DNA of 27,248 nucleotides from Gammaproteobacteria bacterium RIFCSPHIGHO2_12_FULL_38_11 (GCA_001801515.1 MGXX01000029.1:1-27248), one strand, 5' to 3'; numbered from the stretch's first letter, positions 1 to 8,890 are shown. A program made the numbers and translations. Notes: generated by a model not told the origin, from the sequence alone.

Positions 1-641
1 TAACCTCTTTTTTTCGCAGAAAAGATTATACGGATTTTTTTAAAAATCAGCGAGTTACTTCATTTTTGTTCTAAAAATACTCATTCCTTGTTTGTTTTGC
101 ATTACTTCTGAAAATTATTTAAAAATTTTGTCCTGCGCAAAGCAGCAACTCGATGAACCCAAATCCATTCATTTTTCGCACATTTTCGCACAATTTCCTA
201 AACAGTTAGAAATTTTTTTCGTACAATGCGCCCTATAGCAATCTACTTCCGCATTAAGTGCTTGCATTAAAGGGACAGGTAAATCGCTTGAAAAATAGTA
301 TTATTGCAGATGTTTCTTAACACCTGATAGAAAATCATCAACCATTTGTAATCACCATAAAGAAATAATAAAGATATTGTTGTTATGTTCGTGCTGCAGC
401 TTTGAATGCTCACGATGATTTCTTTTCAGATATGTTCTTCTGCTATTTTTTTCAAAGAAGCTGGTGTGCGATAACGGGAACTTATTTTTGGCTCGACATG
501 TAATTTAAGTTCGTCATATTTTTAAAGCCAACGAGATACTGGGTTGAGATCGTCAGAAACCATCGGTTCAATTGTAATCTGCCGAAGAATTGACAGGTTT
601 GTTTTCGCTATTCATAAAACACACAGCAGCCTGCTTGGTTT
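1..641. other. Gene-poor AT-rich stretch with decayed reading-frame pieces
   Basis: I see no intact gene here. On the minus strand there are short protein-like pieces broken by stops and frame changes. One around 427-575 reads roughly VSRWL, a stop, then KYDELKLHVEP and RYRTPASLKKIAEE. Another runs from an ATG at 267 to a stop at 169 (MQALNAEVDCYRAH near its start). They could be the remains of a transposase or other dead gene, but I cannot name a family. The rest is AT-rich and holds no RNA gene that I recognise. Confidence 0.35.
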
Positions 642-1646
642 TCAAGTTGATGGCGAAAAATGCTTTGTACTTGTACCATCAGATAAAGGTGCTATACCTA
701 ACATCATTACATCAGTCAGTCGCGGACCCGCATATTTCATTAAAAAATCTTTTTCTTTTTGAGAAAAAATAGATTGTTCTATTTCATCATGAATTTCTTT
801 TGCAGAGAATTCTTCTACTGTGATTGAATCCCATATTTCTGCAACCAAAGGTCCATATTGATTAAATTGGGCTCTTGCTTGTGCAGCAGGTAATTTTACA
901 CCCCCTGCCATTGGGTTATTCCAATAATCAATAATAGTGCCATCCATTTCAGCTAGAATATTTTTAACACCATTCACATCTGCTGAAATAGAACATGGCT
1001 TAAGTGTCGTACTGCCGCATACTAAATAAACATGATCATTAGCAGGTGTTTTTGATGATTGTGGATGAACAAAATGAAAAACTTGTTTACACTCTTTTTG
1101 CAGAGCAGAAAACAGTTCATTCACAAAAGCCATTGCAGCATGCTCAGCACAATTGATAAATTGTTGACTGGTGGCGAAAATAGCAGATTCAATTTTTTCT
1201 CGATAGTTCAGTACTTTTGTTAAAAACTGGATAAAATCTTCATATTTTTTTTCAGGCGTCCCATCAGATAAAAATTGTTCTTCAAAGCTCAGACGAGAAT
1301 TTTGGACTATTTCATTATAAGGTGCTAAAAACTTTTCTTCTCTCGCTTCTAATAATGTTAATAAACGTTTTCTTTTCTCCCCGGTTTGAAAAAACTGAAA
1401 ATTTTCTTCTCTGACAGCTCTGCAATTTTCTGGTGAAAAGCCTTGTATAAACACCTGAGGAACTATTACACCCACAGGAATTTTTCCTTCTAATTCCTCT
1501 AAATTAAAGTGCTGCCCAGAAATAACCATATCCATAAAAACATGCGATAGTGCATTTGCATTGGCTTTACAGGGCAATTTCACCGGCAAAGATTCTCTTG
1601 GTTGGCGAGGACTAAAGAGGCTGCCAATATTCGTTGTTCTCAACAT
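642..1646 (-). CDS. Orphan protein with possible Cys-His-Asp (papain/transglutaminase-like) triad
   Basis: This is a 334-residue soluble protein from the ATG at 1646. A GTG at 1655 is also in frame, but the G-rich run that could act as ribosome binding site lies at a normal distance only for the ATG. I do not recognise a family by overall similarity. Seen directly: NCAEHA (Cys166), NDHVYLVCG (His205) and TIIDYWNNP (Asp240), in that order and about 35-40 residues apart. This order and these local patterns (Cys before a helix, His followed by a beta strand, Asp followed by an aromatic residue) resemble papain-like and transglutaminase-like cysteine hydrolases, including several bacterial effectors. 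There is no signal peptide or membrane segment. A secreted effector is possible by context (Dot/Icm genome, orphan gene), but that is inference. A perfect 7-bp inverted repeat (1650-1666) covers its start region. Confidence 0.6.
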   Translation of the reverse strand: MLRTTNIGSLFSPRQPRESLPVKLPCKANANALSHVFMDMVISGQHFNLEELEGKIPVGVIVPQVFIQGFSPENCRAVREENFQFFQTGEKRKRLLTLLEAREEKFLAPYNEIVQNSRLSFEEQFLSDGTPEKKYEDFIQFLTKVLNYREKIESAIFATSQQFINCAEHAAMAFVNELFSALQKECKQVFHFVHPQSSKTPANDHVYLVCGSTTLKPCSISADVNGVKNILAEMDGTIIDYWNNPMAGGVKLPAAQARAQFNQYGPLVAEIWDSITVEEFSAKEIHDEIEQSIFSQKEKDFLMKYAGPRLTDVMMLGIAPLSDGTSTKHFSPST

Positions 1647-1883
1647 CTTAAACACCCCCGGTGTTTTAATTAATTTTTTATTTATGTTAACACTGCTAAT
1701 GCAAAAGCAGAAATTACCGATTTGCTTATTTTACTATGGTTAAATGAAGAGAATATTAAGGTGTTCCGGTGATTTGTGGTACCACTCTGTACACGACAAA
1801 ATAGTCAGTCATGCACATTTCATAAAACATTAAGATTTAGCATATACAATATGCATTTTGATAAAACCTAAGTGAGAAATATT

Positions 1884-2267
1884 ATGACAACGCCAAAAAC
1901 TAAAAACCCAGAAACAAAGAGAAGACCAAAAGTTTTCGCAGACTCTCCTCAACCAGAAGAAAATTCTGTAGCACGCGAAATACGACCAATTGAATTGCTG
2001 AATGAAGCGGTAACAAGAAACAGTGCAGAATCCAGAAATGGCTTAACTGATTCAGCCGCAACACCTGCGTCGCCGATTGCGCAATCAGAATCTTCAGCAC
2101 CATTACCTACCCCACCCAATGCACCAACAGCATTGGATTTTAAAAAGCGCATGAACGGTAATAAAAGCGCGCCTTCTCTTTTTGCTGAATTCGATAGGCA
2201 GTACGGGAAAAACGGACAACCTGCTGAACTTGCAGAGAACCGCATAGCGGGCCGCGCTCTAATATAA
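1884..2267 (+). CDS. Small disordered hypothetical protein
   Basis: This encodes 127 residues from the ATG at 1884, which has an AGTGAG-like site about 8 bases upstream; a GTG at 1872 overlaps that site and is less likely. The protein is rich in Pro, Ser, Ala, Asn, Glu and Lys, with a basic N-terminus (KTKNPETKRRPK) and a low-complexity middle (about residues 55-85). A more ordered-looking C-terminal part contains LDFKKRMNG and LFAEFDRQYG. It has no signal peptide, membrane segment or known motif. It stands alone between divergent and convergent neighbours, and the 21-bp palindrome at 2280-2332 follows its stop. The function is unknown. Short disordered proteins of this kind are common among orphan genes and effector candidates in Legionellales, but nothing here proves translocation. 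Confidence 0.55.
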   Translation: MTTPKTKNPETKRRPKVFADSPQPEENSVAREIRPIELLNEAVTRNSAESRNGLTDSAATPASPIAQSESSAPLPTPPNAPTALDFKKRMNGNKSAPSLFAEFDRQYGKNGQPAELAENRIAGRALI

Positions 2268-2279
2268 ATTCTATGTAAG

Positions 2280-2332
2280 GAACAGGTACGAAATAACTTG
2301 AATAACTTGTCCAAGTTATTTCGTACCTGTTC
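2280..2332. repeat. Perfect 21-bp palindrome between convergent genes
   Basis: The left arm (2280-2300) and right arm (2312-2332) are exact reverse complements around an 11-base loop. The loop itself repeats AATAACTTG from the left arm. The right arm ends one base before the stop codon of the SLC25-like gene and the left arm begins 12 bases after the stop of the small disordered gene, so the palindrome fills the gap. It could terminate both transcripts, but no U-run follows the stem. A near copy of one arm occurs at 17531-17551, so it belongs to a dispersed repeat rather than being a simple terminator. Confidence 0.8.
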
Positions 2333-3169
2333 TTAATGTGCTCCCTGCGTGGGGCAAAGTGTTGTAAATGGCAAAATCATATGCCATGTTACAGAATGCG
2401 CTACGAGTGCTGGCGTTGCATGAAAAAACCCACGAACCCCCCTCAATAAATAAATTGCTTTTGCAGCTTCAGGCAATGTTTTTGATAATAGTTTTTCTGG
2501 ATTGCTTTCCTGAATTTTAAGATGACAAACAGCTATTTCAATCGGGGAAGTTGCAAAGGCTGCCAGTGTAAAAGCAATACTGGTTGAAAGTATCTGCGGG
2601 CAAGCATGTTGACGATCATTTTCCGGATAACATTTTAAGATTTGCGCTTGTAACAAAGAACCCAACGCATCCGTCACGGAAAACGAACAGGTTAACCCTA
2701 ATGTTCCACGATAAAATCCACGCACACCCTCTTTTTTCCAAATAGATTTGCTTTTACCTAAAAGAGACAACTGATTAAAAGAATTTAAAAAATCTTTTTT
2801 ATTGGATGCTTGCTGCAACATAGTAAGTCGCGATGTGGGTGACCATAATAGCATTCCCAATCCAACACCCATTGGCCCTTGCATAGTTTGACCAAAATAA
2901 TTATCACCCAATAATGTCAGCGATAATTCCCTGCCTTTTAAATATAAAAAAGTACCTGGCACAGCAGAAATTGCCTGCATACTAAATCCATCAAAAAAGC
3001 GTTTTTGTTTATATGTTTCATAAATGACATTAAATACGGATATTTTTTTTTCAAAAAATTTTGCCTGTTGTGATGTCCAAACAGTAAGAAATGGATGAGC
3101 ACATAAATCTGCTAAAACATACCCGCCACTTCTAACCGTAACGTCATAAAAAGTACTGTCGTTTTCCAT
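2333..3169 (-). CDS. Mitochondrial carrier (SLC25)-like protein, putative Dot/Icm effector
   Basis: This encodes 278 residues with the three-repeat layout of eukaryotic mitochondrial carriers, about 90-100 residues each. Signature-type segments start at Pro26 (HPFLTVWTSQQ, eroded), Pro111 (SPTSRLTMLQQ) and Pro209 (SPIEIAVCHLKIQ, best preserved). Each is followed later by a matrix-helix motif: RFFDGF (57-62), KKEGVRGFYRG (145-155) and LRGVRGFF (242-249). The length fits the family's usual 280-320. The start is supported by TAGGA about 8 bases upstream. SLC25 proteins are essentially eukaryotic. The known bacterial case is LncP of Legionella pneumophila, a Dot/Icm effector that goes to mitochondria. 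With icmB in the same window, a secreted carrier is the likeliest role (inference). The substrate cannot be read, and repeats 1 and 2 lack the usual charged signature residues, so transport may be altered. It lies downstream of cyoD on the same strand after a 139-base gap. Confidence 0.8.
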   Translation of the reverse strand: MENDSTFYDVTVRSGGYVLADLCAHPFLTVWTSQQAKFFEKKISVFNVIYETYKQKRFFDGFSMQAISAVPGTFLYLKGRELSLTLLGDNYFGQTMQGPMGVGLGMLLWSPTSRLTMLQQASNKKDFLNSFNQLSLLGKSKSIWKKEGVRGFYRGTLGLTCSFSVTDALGSLLQAQILKCYPENDRQHACPQILSTSIAFTLAAFATSPIEIAVCHLKIQESNPEKLLSKTLPEAAKAIYLLRGVRGFFHATPALVAHSVTWHMILPFTTLCPTQGAH

Positions 3170-3308
3170 TATTTTTCCTAGGGCAGAAAGCTAAAATGTA
3201 CAATAGCAGCTTTAACCTTATTGTTAAACCTAGATTTACAATAGTGCAAAGTTTCACGGTCGCTAGCGCTCTCGTTTCCATTGGCACTGTTAAAATTCAC
3301 TGTAAACG

Positions 3309-3644
3309 TTACATCATATTGTAATTTAGATTATACATAATCCAGAGTGACCCACCGACCAATACAAAAACAACGATAAATGTAAATACAAATGCCAAAC
3401 TATTCCAGCGCCCTTCATCAGACATATTAAGTCGCAAAAAACAAATAACCTGTGTAAATAATTGCGCAACTGCCAAGGCTGTAATTAAAATAAAAAGTGC
3501 TTTATCAGGAAGCAGATGATCACCCACACAAATAAATGCAGTGAATGTCAAAAGAAGCGACAAAAACAATCCGATCAGATAGGATTTTAATGTTTTTAAT
3601 TTTGCACCGTATTTAATTGTAATCACTTGCTCGTTATTAGACAT
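3309..3644 (-). CDS. cyoD: Cytochrome bo3 quinol oxidase subunit IV
   Basis: CyoD is the small membrane subunit that helps assemble the CuB site of cytochrome bo3, the proton-pumping ubiquinol oxidase of the inner membrane. The protein has 111 residues from the ATG at 3644, close to the usual 109-110. An in-frame start at 3680 would add 12 residues not typical of the family, whereas AAGAGA lies just before the chosen ATG. Three hydrophobic helices are visible, starting near YLIGLFLSLLLTF, ALFILITALAVAQ and LAFVFTFIVVFVL. The segment between helices 2 and 3, CFLRLNMSDEGRWN, is typical of CyoD. It is the last gene of cyoABCD. No cyoE (heme O synthase) follows, so that gene must lie elsewhere. 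Confidence 0.95.
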   Translation of the reverse strand: MSNNEQVITIKYGAKLKTLKSYLIGLFLSLLLTFTAFICVGDHLLPDKALFILITALAVAQLFTQVICFLRLNMSDEGRWNSLAFVFTFIVVFVLVGGSLWIMYNLNYNMM

Positions 3645-3686
3645 AATTAATTCTCTTGTTTTATTGGTCAATGAGTACATCGCAAA

Positions 3687-4286
3687 TTATATGACACCCA
3701 TTAAATACACAATGGTAAATACAAAAATCCAAACAATATCAAGGAAATGCCAGAATAAACCTAGATACGTTAATCTTTTATTGACTGAAGGTGCCGTTCC
3801 ATATTTCAGCACTTGAAAAATCATCAATGCCATCCAAATTAAACCAATCGAAACGTGTGTTCCGTGCGTACCAACTAAAGTAAAAAATGCAGATAATGCA
3901 GCGCTAATATGCCAACTGTTACCATCTGCATACAAATGCATAAATTCACGCACTTCCATCACAACAAATGATAAACCTAAAACAAAAGTAATCATCAACC
4001 AAAATACGGCCGTCCCTCGACTTTTTTTGTATACACCCAGCATTGCAAGCCCATAAGTAAAACTGCTGGCCAATAAAAACATGGTTTCACCTAAGACATA
4101 AGGCAAACTAAATAATTGTTTCAAGGTAGGACCCGTAAAATTAGCCGTATGCAACACGGCAAATGCGGCAAATAAAGTTGCAAACAAAACACAGTCTGTC
4201 ATGATGTAAATCCAAAAACCAAATACATCCGTCTCATCTGCGTGGAGTTGATGATCGTGGTGGTGATCTGTTGTTATTGCTGTCAT
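3687..4286 (-). CDS. cyoC: Cytochrome bo3 quinol oxidase subunit III
   Basis: CyoC is the core-associated subunit III of cytochrome bo3. The 199-residue length fits the family (about 204). The His-rich N-terminus (DHHHDHQLHADET) is followed by FGFWIYIMTDCVLFATLFAAF, the typical first helix of quinol oxidase subunit III. Five membrane helices follow, ending with WHFLDIVWIFVFTIVYLMG, the conserved last helix of heme-copper oxidase subunit III. The start at 4286 has a GAGAGA-type site upstream. Unlike the usual tight spacing, 93 bases separate it from cyoB. That gap holds a small inverted repeat (TTCGTA at 4346-4351, TACGAA at 4361-4366) that could be an RNA processing or stability site. Confidence 0.95.
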   Translation of the reverse strand: MTAITTDHHHDHQLHADETDVFGFWIYIMTDCVLFATLFAAFAVLHTANFTGPTLKQLFSLPYVLGETMFLLASSFTYGLAMLGVYKKSRGTAVFWLMITFVLGLSFVVMEVREFMHLYADGNSWHISAALSAFFTLVGTHGTHVSIGLIWMALMIFQVLKYGTAPSVNKRLTYLGLFWHFLDIVWIFVFTIVYLMGVI

Positions 4287-4379
4287 GATTCTCTCGTTAA
4301 AATATTTTCACTCTAGATAATTTATCGTTAAATTCAATTAATCGCTTCGTAGCCTCCGCTTACGAACGCTCAAGTGAGC

Positions 4380-6422
4380 TTATATTAAAGCTTCCACCCG
4401 CTCACGCTCTGAGCTTTGAGCTTTCAACAAAATTCCCGCTCTTGCATTTTCCATTGCAAGCAATTCATCCGATTTAATATAATAATCCAAATTTTTATTA
4501 AATGTGCGTGCAATAACCGCTGAAAAAATGCCAATTAACCCCATCCCAACCATCCAATAAATATGCCACACCATACCAAATCCAAAAAGACCACTGAAAA
4601 TCGCAATAATAAAACCAGTTGAAGTATTACGAGGCATATGAATATCATCATACTGGGTTTGCGGCACAATGTTAGCATTTACCGATTTTTTTTCTTTCAT
4701 ATCCCAAAATTCATCGCGGGCGTGCACATTCGGCGTCACCGCAAAATTATAATATGGCGCAGGTGATGGAATCGACCATTCCAATGTGCGTCCATTTTCC
4801 CATGAATCGCCCGTTAGATCGCGAGTAAAGTGACGTTCTTTAATACTCACGTAAACTTGAATACATTGACAAGCAACACCCATTCCAATAATGCCAGCAC
4901 CCGCTGCGGCAACTAATAATAATGGATGCCAACCTAATCCTGCACTGTAATGGTCCAGTCGACGTGTCATCCCCATTAATCCCAATGCATAAAGCGGTGT
5001 AAACGCCACATAAAAACCAACTAACCAACACCAAAAAGAACGACGCCCCCATTTTTCATTTAATTTAAAGCCAAATATTTTGGGAAACCAATAGGTCACA
5101 CCCGCGAAATAACCGAATACAACACCACCAATAATGACATTATGAAAATGCGCTACTAGAAATACGCTGTTATGTAACTGAAAATCCACTGGTGGCAATG
5201 ACATAACAACCCCTGTCATACCACCAATTGCAAATGTGCTGATAAATCCAATTGTCCACATCATGGGAACAGAAAATGTGACGCGTCCACGATACATCGT
5301 AAACAACCAGTTAAATATTTTTAAGCCAGTTGGAATAGCAATAATCATAGTGGCAATGCCGAAAAAAGCATTGACATTCGCACCCGACCCCATCGTAAAA
5401 AAGTGATGCAACCAAACGATAAATGATAAAAAGGTAATTGAGACTGTCGCATAAACCATCGATGCATACCCAAACAATCTTTTTCGAGAAAATGTGGCAA
5501 CCACTTCAGAAAAAATGCCGAATGCGGGTAATATTAAGATATAAACTTCTGGATGTCCCCAAGCCCAAATCAAATTGATATACATCATTGCATTTCCGCC
5601 ATGACTTGCCGTAAAAAAATGCATGCCAAAAAAACGATCCAGGAAAAGCATTCCTAATGTTCCTGCTAAAATAGGAAATGCAAGTGCAACCAAAATCATT
5701 GAACACAATGCAGACCAAGTAAAAACAGGCATTTTCATCCATGTCATGCCGGGGCAACGCATTTTAAAAATTGTTACCATGAAATTAATACCGGATAATA
5801 AACTACCCACACCCGAAATCTGTAATGCCCAAATATAATAATCAACACCCACACCTGGACTATAAATAATGCCTGATAAGGGCGGATAAGCTAACCAACC
5901 CGTTGCTGCAAATTTTCCGACAACCAGCGAAATATTCACCAACATGGCACCAACAACTGTCAGCCACAAACTCAATGAATTCAAATAAGGGAATGCCACA
6001 TCGCGCGCACCAATTTGCAGAGGGACTGCCATGTTTAATAGTCCAAACATCAATGGCATCGCAACAAAGAAAATCATGATAACGCCATGCGCTGTGAAAA
6101 TTTGATCGAAATGTTGCGGAGGTAAATAACCTACATTTTTTCCAACCGCCATCGCTTGTTGCGTGCGCATCATAATTGCATCAGAAAATCCACGTAACAG
6201 CATCACCATTGCAAGAATTAAATACATGATGCCAATTTTTTTATGATCGATGGACGTTAACCATTCAGTCCATAAATAAGTCCATTTTTTATAATATGTA
6301 ATTGCACCCAACGCAAACAAGGCAATCAATGCCATCATGCCACCTGCGCCCATCACGATTGGATTATCAAGCGGAATAGATTGCGCAGTGAGATTGCCGA
6401 ATATTATTTGGTGTAATGTCAT
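4380..6422 (-). CDS. cyoB: Cytochrome bo3 quinol oxidase subunit I
   Basis: CyoB is the catalytic subunit that binds heme b, heme o3 and CuB, reduces O2 to water and pumps protons. The 680 residues compare with 663 in E. coli, and all ligands are present with a constant +6 offset: His112 and His427 (heme b), His290, His339 and His340 (CuB), the cross-linked Tyr294 in GHPEVY, and His425 (heme o3). Residues equivalent to the quinol-site set of E. coli are also there (Arg77, Asp81, His104, Gln107), so this is a quinol oxidase and not a cytochrome c oxidase. The ATG overlaps the cyoA stop (ATGA), with AAGGGA inside the end of cyoA, so translational coupling is likely. The C-terminus ends in a soluble tail, [11 protein letters not shown]. 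Confidence 0.98.
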   Translation of the reverse strand: MTLHQIIFGNLTAQSIPLDNPIVMGAGGMMALIALFALGAITYYKKWTYLWTEWLTSIDHKKIGIMYLILAMVMLLRGFSDAIMMRTQQAMAVGKNVGYLPPQHFDQIFTAHGVIMIFFVAMPLMFGLLNMAVPLQIGARDVAFPYLNSLSLWLTVVGAMLVNISLVVGKFAATGWLAYPPLSGIIYSPGVGVDYYIWALQISGVGSLLSGINFMVTIFKMRCPGMTWMKMPVFTWSALCSMILVALAFPILAGTLGMLFLDRFFGMHFFTASHGGNAMMYINLIWAWGHPEVYILILPAFGIFSEVVATFSRKRLFGYASMVYATVSITFLSFIVWLHHFFTMGSGANVNAFFGIATMIIAIPTGLKIFNWLFTMYRGRVTFSVPMMWTIGFISTFAIGGMTGVVMSLPPVDFQLHNSVFLVAHFHNVIIGGVVFGYFAGVTYWFPKIFGFKLNEKWGRRSFWCWLVGFYVAFTPLYALGLMGMTRRLDHYSAGLGWHPLLLVAAAGAGIIGMGVACQCIQVYVSIKERHFTRDLTGDSWENGRTLEWSIPSPAPYYNFAVTPNVHARDEFWDMKEKKSVNANIVPQTQYDDIHMPRNTSTGFIIAIFSGLFGFGMVWHIYWMVGMGLIGIFSAVIARTFNKNLDYYIKSDELLAMENARAGILLKAQSSERERVEALI

Positions 6423-7300
6423 GATGATGTCCCTTGTGCCGTGCTTTCATAACCCAACTTCATCCCTGGCATTGGCCCCATGTACTTAATAATTGATGCT
6501 GAAAACAAACCCGGCTCTGTATGAGAAAAATATTCGACTGCATTATTTTCACTTGGTTTAATTAATTCATTATAAGCAGCACTCGTTAAATGCTTCGGTG
6601 ACTTTTCTGCCATTGCCAACCATGCATTATATTCCATCGGCTCTACTACTTTTACCTTAAATCTCATACCAGAAAATCCATTACCGCTAAAATTAGTGGA
6701 TAATCCTGAATAGGTACCTACGGAAGTTGCTAAAATATTTAATTTAGTTTGCATGCCGGTCATCGCATAAATTTGACCAGCAAGACGTGGAATTTCAAGT
6801 GAATTCATTGGTGCATCAGCCGTAATAAACAATCGAACCGGTTTATTCACAGGAATTTCCATGAAATTAACCGTTGCGATATGTTCTTGAGGATAAATAA
6901 ATAGCCACTTCCAATCGAGTGCAATTGCTTCGATCATCACAGTGTCTTTGTCGGCAGCAAGCGGACGATAAGGATCCAATGAGTGTGTATAAATCCAAGT
7001 CCACACAGATAAAATGACAATAATAACGCAGGGAATCGTCCACCAAATCGCTTCCATCAGAAAACTATGCGACCAATCAGGTTTATAAGTCGCTTTTGTA
7101 TTGCTTGCGCGATAGCGCCAAGGAATAACGATCGACATAATGATGACAGGCACAACGACAACCAACATCAACAATATTGACTCAACAAATATTTTTTTCT
7201 CGCTGGCAGCGATAATCCCTTTTGGATTTAAAATCGCAAAATGACAGCCGCTAAGAAGTAATGTACATCCAATCAGAAAAATAGTTCGTAATTTCACCAT
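6419..7300 (-). CDS. cyoA: Cytochrome bo3 quinol oxidase subunit II (lipoprotein)
   Basis: CyoA is subunit II of cytochrome bo3. It encodes 293 residues from the ATG at 7300, chosen because CAGGGA lies 5 bases upstream; the longer frame from 7324 would start inside the predicted promoter/leader. The N-terminus is a lipoprotein signal, with LLLSGC giving lipid-modified Cys19, as in E. coli CyoA. Two membrane helices follow (about [19 protein letters not shown] and [19 protein letters not shown]), then the periplasmic cupredoxin-like domain with [11 protein letters not shown]. The CuA ligand cluster of cytochrome c oxidases is absent, as expected for quinol oxidases. It is the first gene of the cyo operon, with its own promoter at 7323-7358. 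Confidence 0.96.
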   Translation of the reverse strand: MVKLRTIFLIGCTLLLSGCHFAILNPKGIIAASEKKIFVESILLMLVVVVPVIIMSIVIPWRYRASNTKATYKPDWSHSFLMEAIWWTIPCVIIVILSVWTWIYTHSLDPYRPLAADKDTVMIEAIALDWKWLFIYPQEHIATVNFMEIPVNKPVRLFITADAPMNSLEIPRLAGQIYAMTGMQTKLNILATSVGTYSGLSTNFSGNGFSGMRFKVKVVEPMEYNAWLAMAEKSPKHLTSAAYNELIKPSENNAVEYFSHTEPGLFSASIIKYMGPMPGMKLGYESTAQGTSS

Positions 7301-7322
7301 CGAGTCCCTGCAATAAAAAAAC

Positions 7323-7358
7323 ATGAGAGACTCTAAGACTGACGATACGATATGTCAA
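7323..7358 (-). promoter_or_regulatory. Sigma70-type promoter of cyoABCD
   Basis: On the minus strand a perfect -35 box, TTGACA (7358-7353), is followed by a 17-base spacer and TAGAGT (7335-7330, 4 of 6 to the -10 consensus). The predicted start is near 7323, giving a leader of about 23 bases with a good ribosome binding site before cyoA. This suggests that cyo is transcribed independently of the upstream membrane-protein gene. No regulator site is recognised in this short gap. Confidence 0.65.
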
Positions 7359-7368
7359 GTTGAAATTG

Positions 7369-8748
7369 TCATGCTGGGTGGTAAACACCTTCTTGAGAAT
7401 TTTGAGAACTAGAATCACTCTCACCATCAACTTCAAAATGTCCGCGACGCAGACAACAACCACTCATTTTTTCTCTTGCAAACCGAAACGCAGATGAAGT
7501 CGAATCAGCACAACTTGAAAGAACTGCTTTTGTTTTTTCATATCCGCTACTCAACCTATCTTCCACAATTTGCTTCTTTTCATTAAAAAATCCTGGTATT
7601 TTTTCAATGCTATCAATTATTTCTAAATTCTTTTTGTGGGTTTCAGAAAAATTAAATAGCATTGTAAATGCAGCAATCAACCCGACACAAGCAGCAATAA
7701 CAGCACAGATACGCGTAAAAACCCTTTCCCATTCAGGCAAGCAAAAATCCCCTCGACAAGCCAATCGAACAAAAAAATCAAATAAGCCTGAATTTGTGCG
7801 ATAACTTAACGACCCCACTTCGATGAACGTTAAAAACATCATATAATGTTGTGCAGCTTTAGGATGTGCTGTTAACGGGTATTTATAATTAATTACACCA
7901 ATTGCGATAAAAAAGGCAGCGATCAATTCATAACACATTTCATCCAGCGCTTCTGTTTTTCCGTTTAGTTCACGGTCAATTGTTGCAAAAAGAACGGCCG
8001 CAGCAAAACTGGTTTTAATGCCAATCCGAACAACATTAATCAAACGTTCAGCTTTAGTCACTTCTAAAAAACGCTCTGGATTCAATCGATCTAAATAAAT
8101 TAATTGACACGTTGATTCCACTGAAACAAATTGATATTTAAAAAGGCAAATAGCAGACGTCACCCAGCAAAATACACTCAATCCAACAAGCCATCCAAGT
8201 GACACCGCCTGTGAACCTGCAACTAATTGAAACATAAAAAATAAAAAAGGGGGGGATAACAATGAAAAAATATATTCCTGTGCAGCCAAATATTCACCGG
8301 AATTTTTTTTTGCATAGCGTCTATTCAAAAAATTAGCAATCATCGTCAACGCAGCTGAAACTGCGATAACAAAAGGGGGTATACGCAATGCTTGTGTTTC
8401 TTCTGACGGAGAAAAGCCATAGGGCGCCAATGCTTCAAAAGAATTGTGCAATAATTCTGACAGTAAAGCCTGTTTAACTGAATAATTTCTAACAGGATCG
8501 CCAATATAAAAAATGATACGCCGCAATGCCGACTCATCAGCAACAATGGGTAAATCCTCTGGCGCCACAGAAACAGCAGTTTCAGTAAGGCTGTCGTCAG
8601 GCCCAATAATGGGACGAGCCGCATTATAAGCTGGTGTATGAGGCGTATTGCCACCATGGTGCAGGAGATGTCTGCTAGCCGAAACATCATCTTCTGTTAT
8701 ACTTTTCACACTCGGCAATGCTAACGTCATTCCTTCTTGTTCTCTCAT
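7369..8748 (-). CDS. Polytopic membrane protein of unknown function
   Basis: This encodes 459 residues with no family that I recognise. The N-terminal 120 residues are hydrophilic. Six or seven membrane segments follow, roughly at 123-141, 158-178, 182-203, 238-257, 271-290, (300-316) and 346-367. After the last one comes a Lys/Glu-rich amphipathic region (370-430), then a Cys-pair motif SGCCLRRGH (429-437) and an acidic Ser-rich tail (DGESDSSSQNSQEG). The start is firm: AAAGGAGT lies 8 bases before the ATG. A 30-codon gene ends 30 bases upstream, so the two are probably co-transcribed. The tail and the Cys pair would suit a protein acting in a host membrane (Cys pairs can be palmitoylated in eukaryotes), but that is speculation. 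It could equally be an inner-membrane protein. Confidence 0.6.
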   Translation of the reverse strand: MREQEGMTLALPSVKSITEDDVSASRHLLHHGGNTPHTPAYNAARPIIGPDDSLTETAVSVAPEDLPIVADESALRRIIFYIGDPVRNYSVKQALLSELLHNSFEALAPYGFSPSEETQALRIPPFVIAVSAALTMIANFLNRRYAKKNSGEYLAAQEYIFSLLSPPFLFFMFQLVAGSQAVSLGWLVGLSVFCWVTSAICLFKYQFVSVESTCQLIYLDRLNPERFLEVTKAERLINVVRIGIKTSFAAAVLFATIDRELNGKTEALDEMCYELIAAFFIAIGVINYKYPLTAHPKAAQHYMMFLTFIEVGSLSYRTNSGLFDFFVRLACRGDFCLPEWERVFTRICAVIAACVGLIAAFTMLFNFSETHKKNLEIIDSIEKIPGFFNEKKQIVEDRLSSGYEKTKAVLSSCADSTSSAFRFAREKMSGCCLRRGHFEVDGESDSSSQNSQEGVYHPA

Positions 8749-8778
8749 AGCGTTACTCCTTTAACAAGCGCTTTAAAA

Positions 8779-8871
8779 TCAGCAGGTCATACAAACACAG
8801 CATGCCAAGCTAGACGATGATATCAATAAAACGAAAATACTAATGACTGTTATCATAACAAGATTTTTCAT
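8779..8871 (-). CDS. 30-residue exported Cys-rich peptide
   Basis: This small gene reads MKNLVMITVISIF, then VLLISSSSLA, then CCVCMTC and a TGA stop. It is a textbook signal peptide (Lys at position 2, hydrophobic core, SLA cleavage site) followed by only seven residues with four cysteines. The start has a near-perfect GAGGAG site with 6-base spacing, which makes a chance frame unlikely. Signal peptidase I could release the CCVCMTC peptide. Alternatively Cys24 or Cys25 could be lipid-modified as in entericidin-type lipoproteins, though the lipobox is poor (SLAC). It lies 30 bases upstream of the polytopic membrane protein gene and behind an FNR-like box. The function is unknown; metal binding or redox sensing are possibilities only. 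Confidence 0.6.
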   Translation of the reverse strand: MKNLVMITVISIFVLLISSSSLACCVCMTC

Positions 8872-8890
8872 AATGATCTCCTCACAGTAA

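Noticed and set aside
169..575. Possible transposase remnant on the minus strand
   Set aside because: Pieces such as KYDELKLHVEP and RYRTPASL look protein-like, but stops and frame changes prevent assigning a family.
544..762. 72-residue open frame on the plus strand
   Set aside because: It overlaps the 3' end of the minus-strand gene at 642, has no ribosome binding site and no recognisable motif.
4368..4379. GCTCAAGTGAGC palindrome just after the cyoB stop codon
   Set aside because: It is only 5 pairs with a 2-base loop and no U-run; too weak to call a terminator inside the operon.
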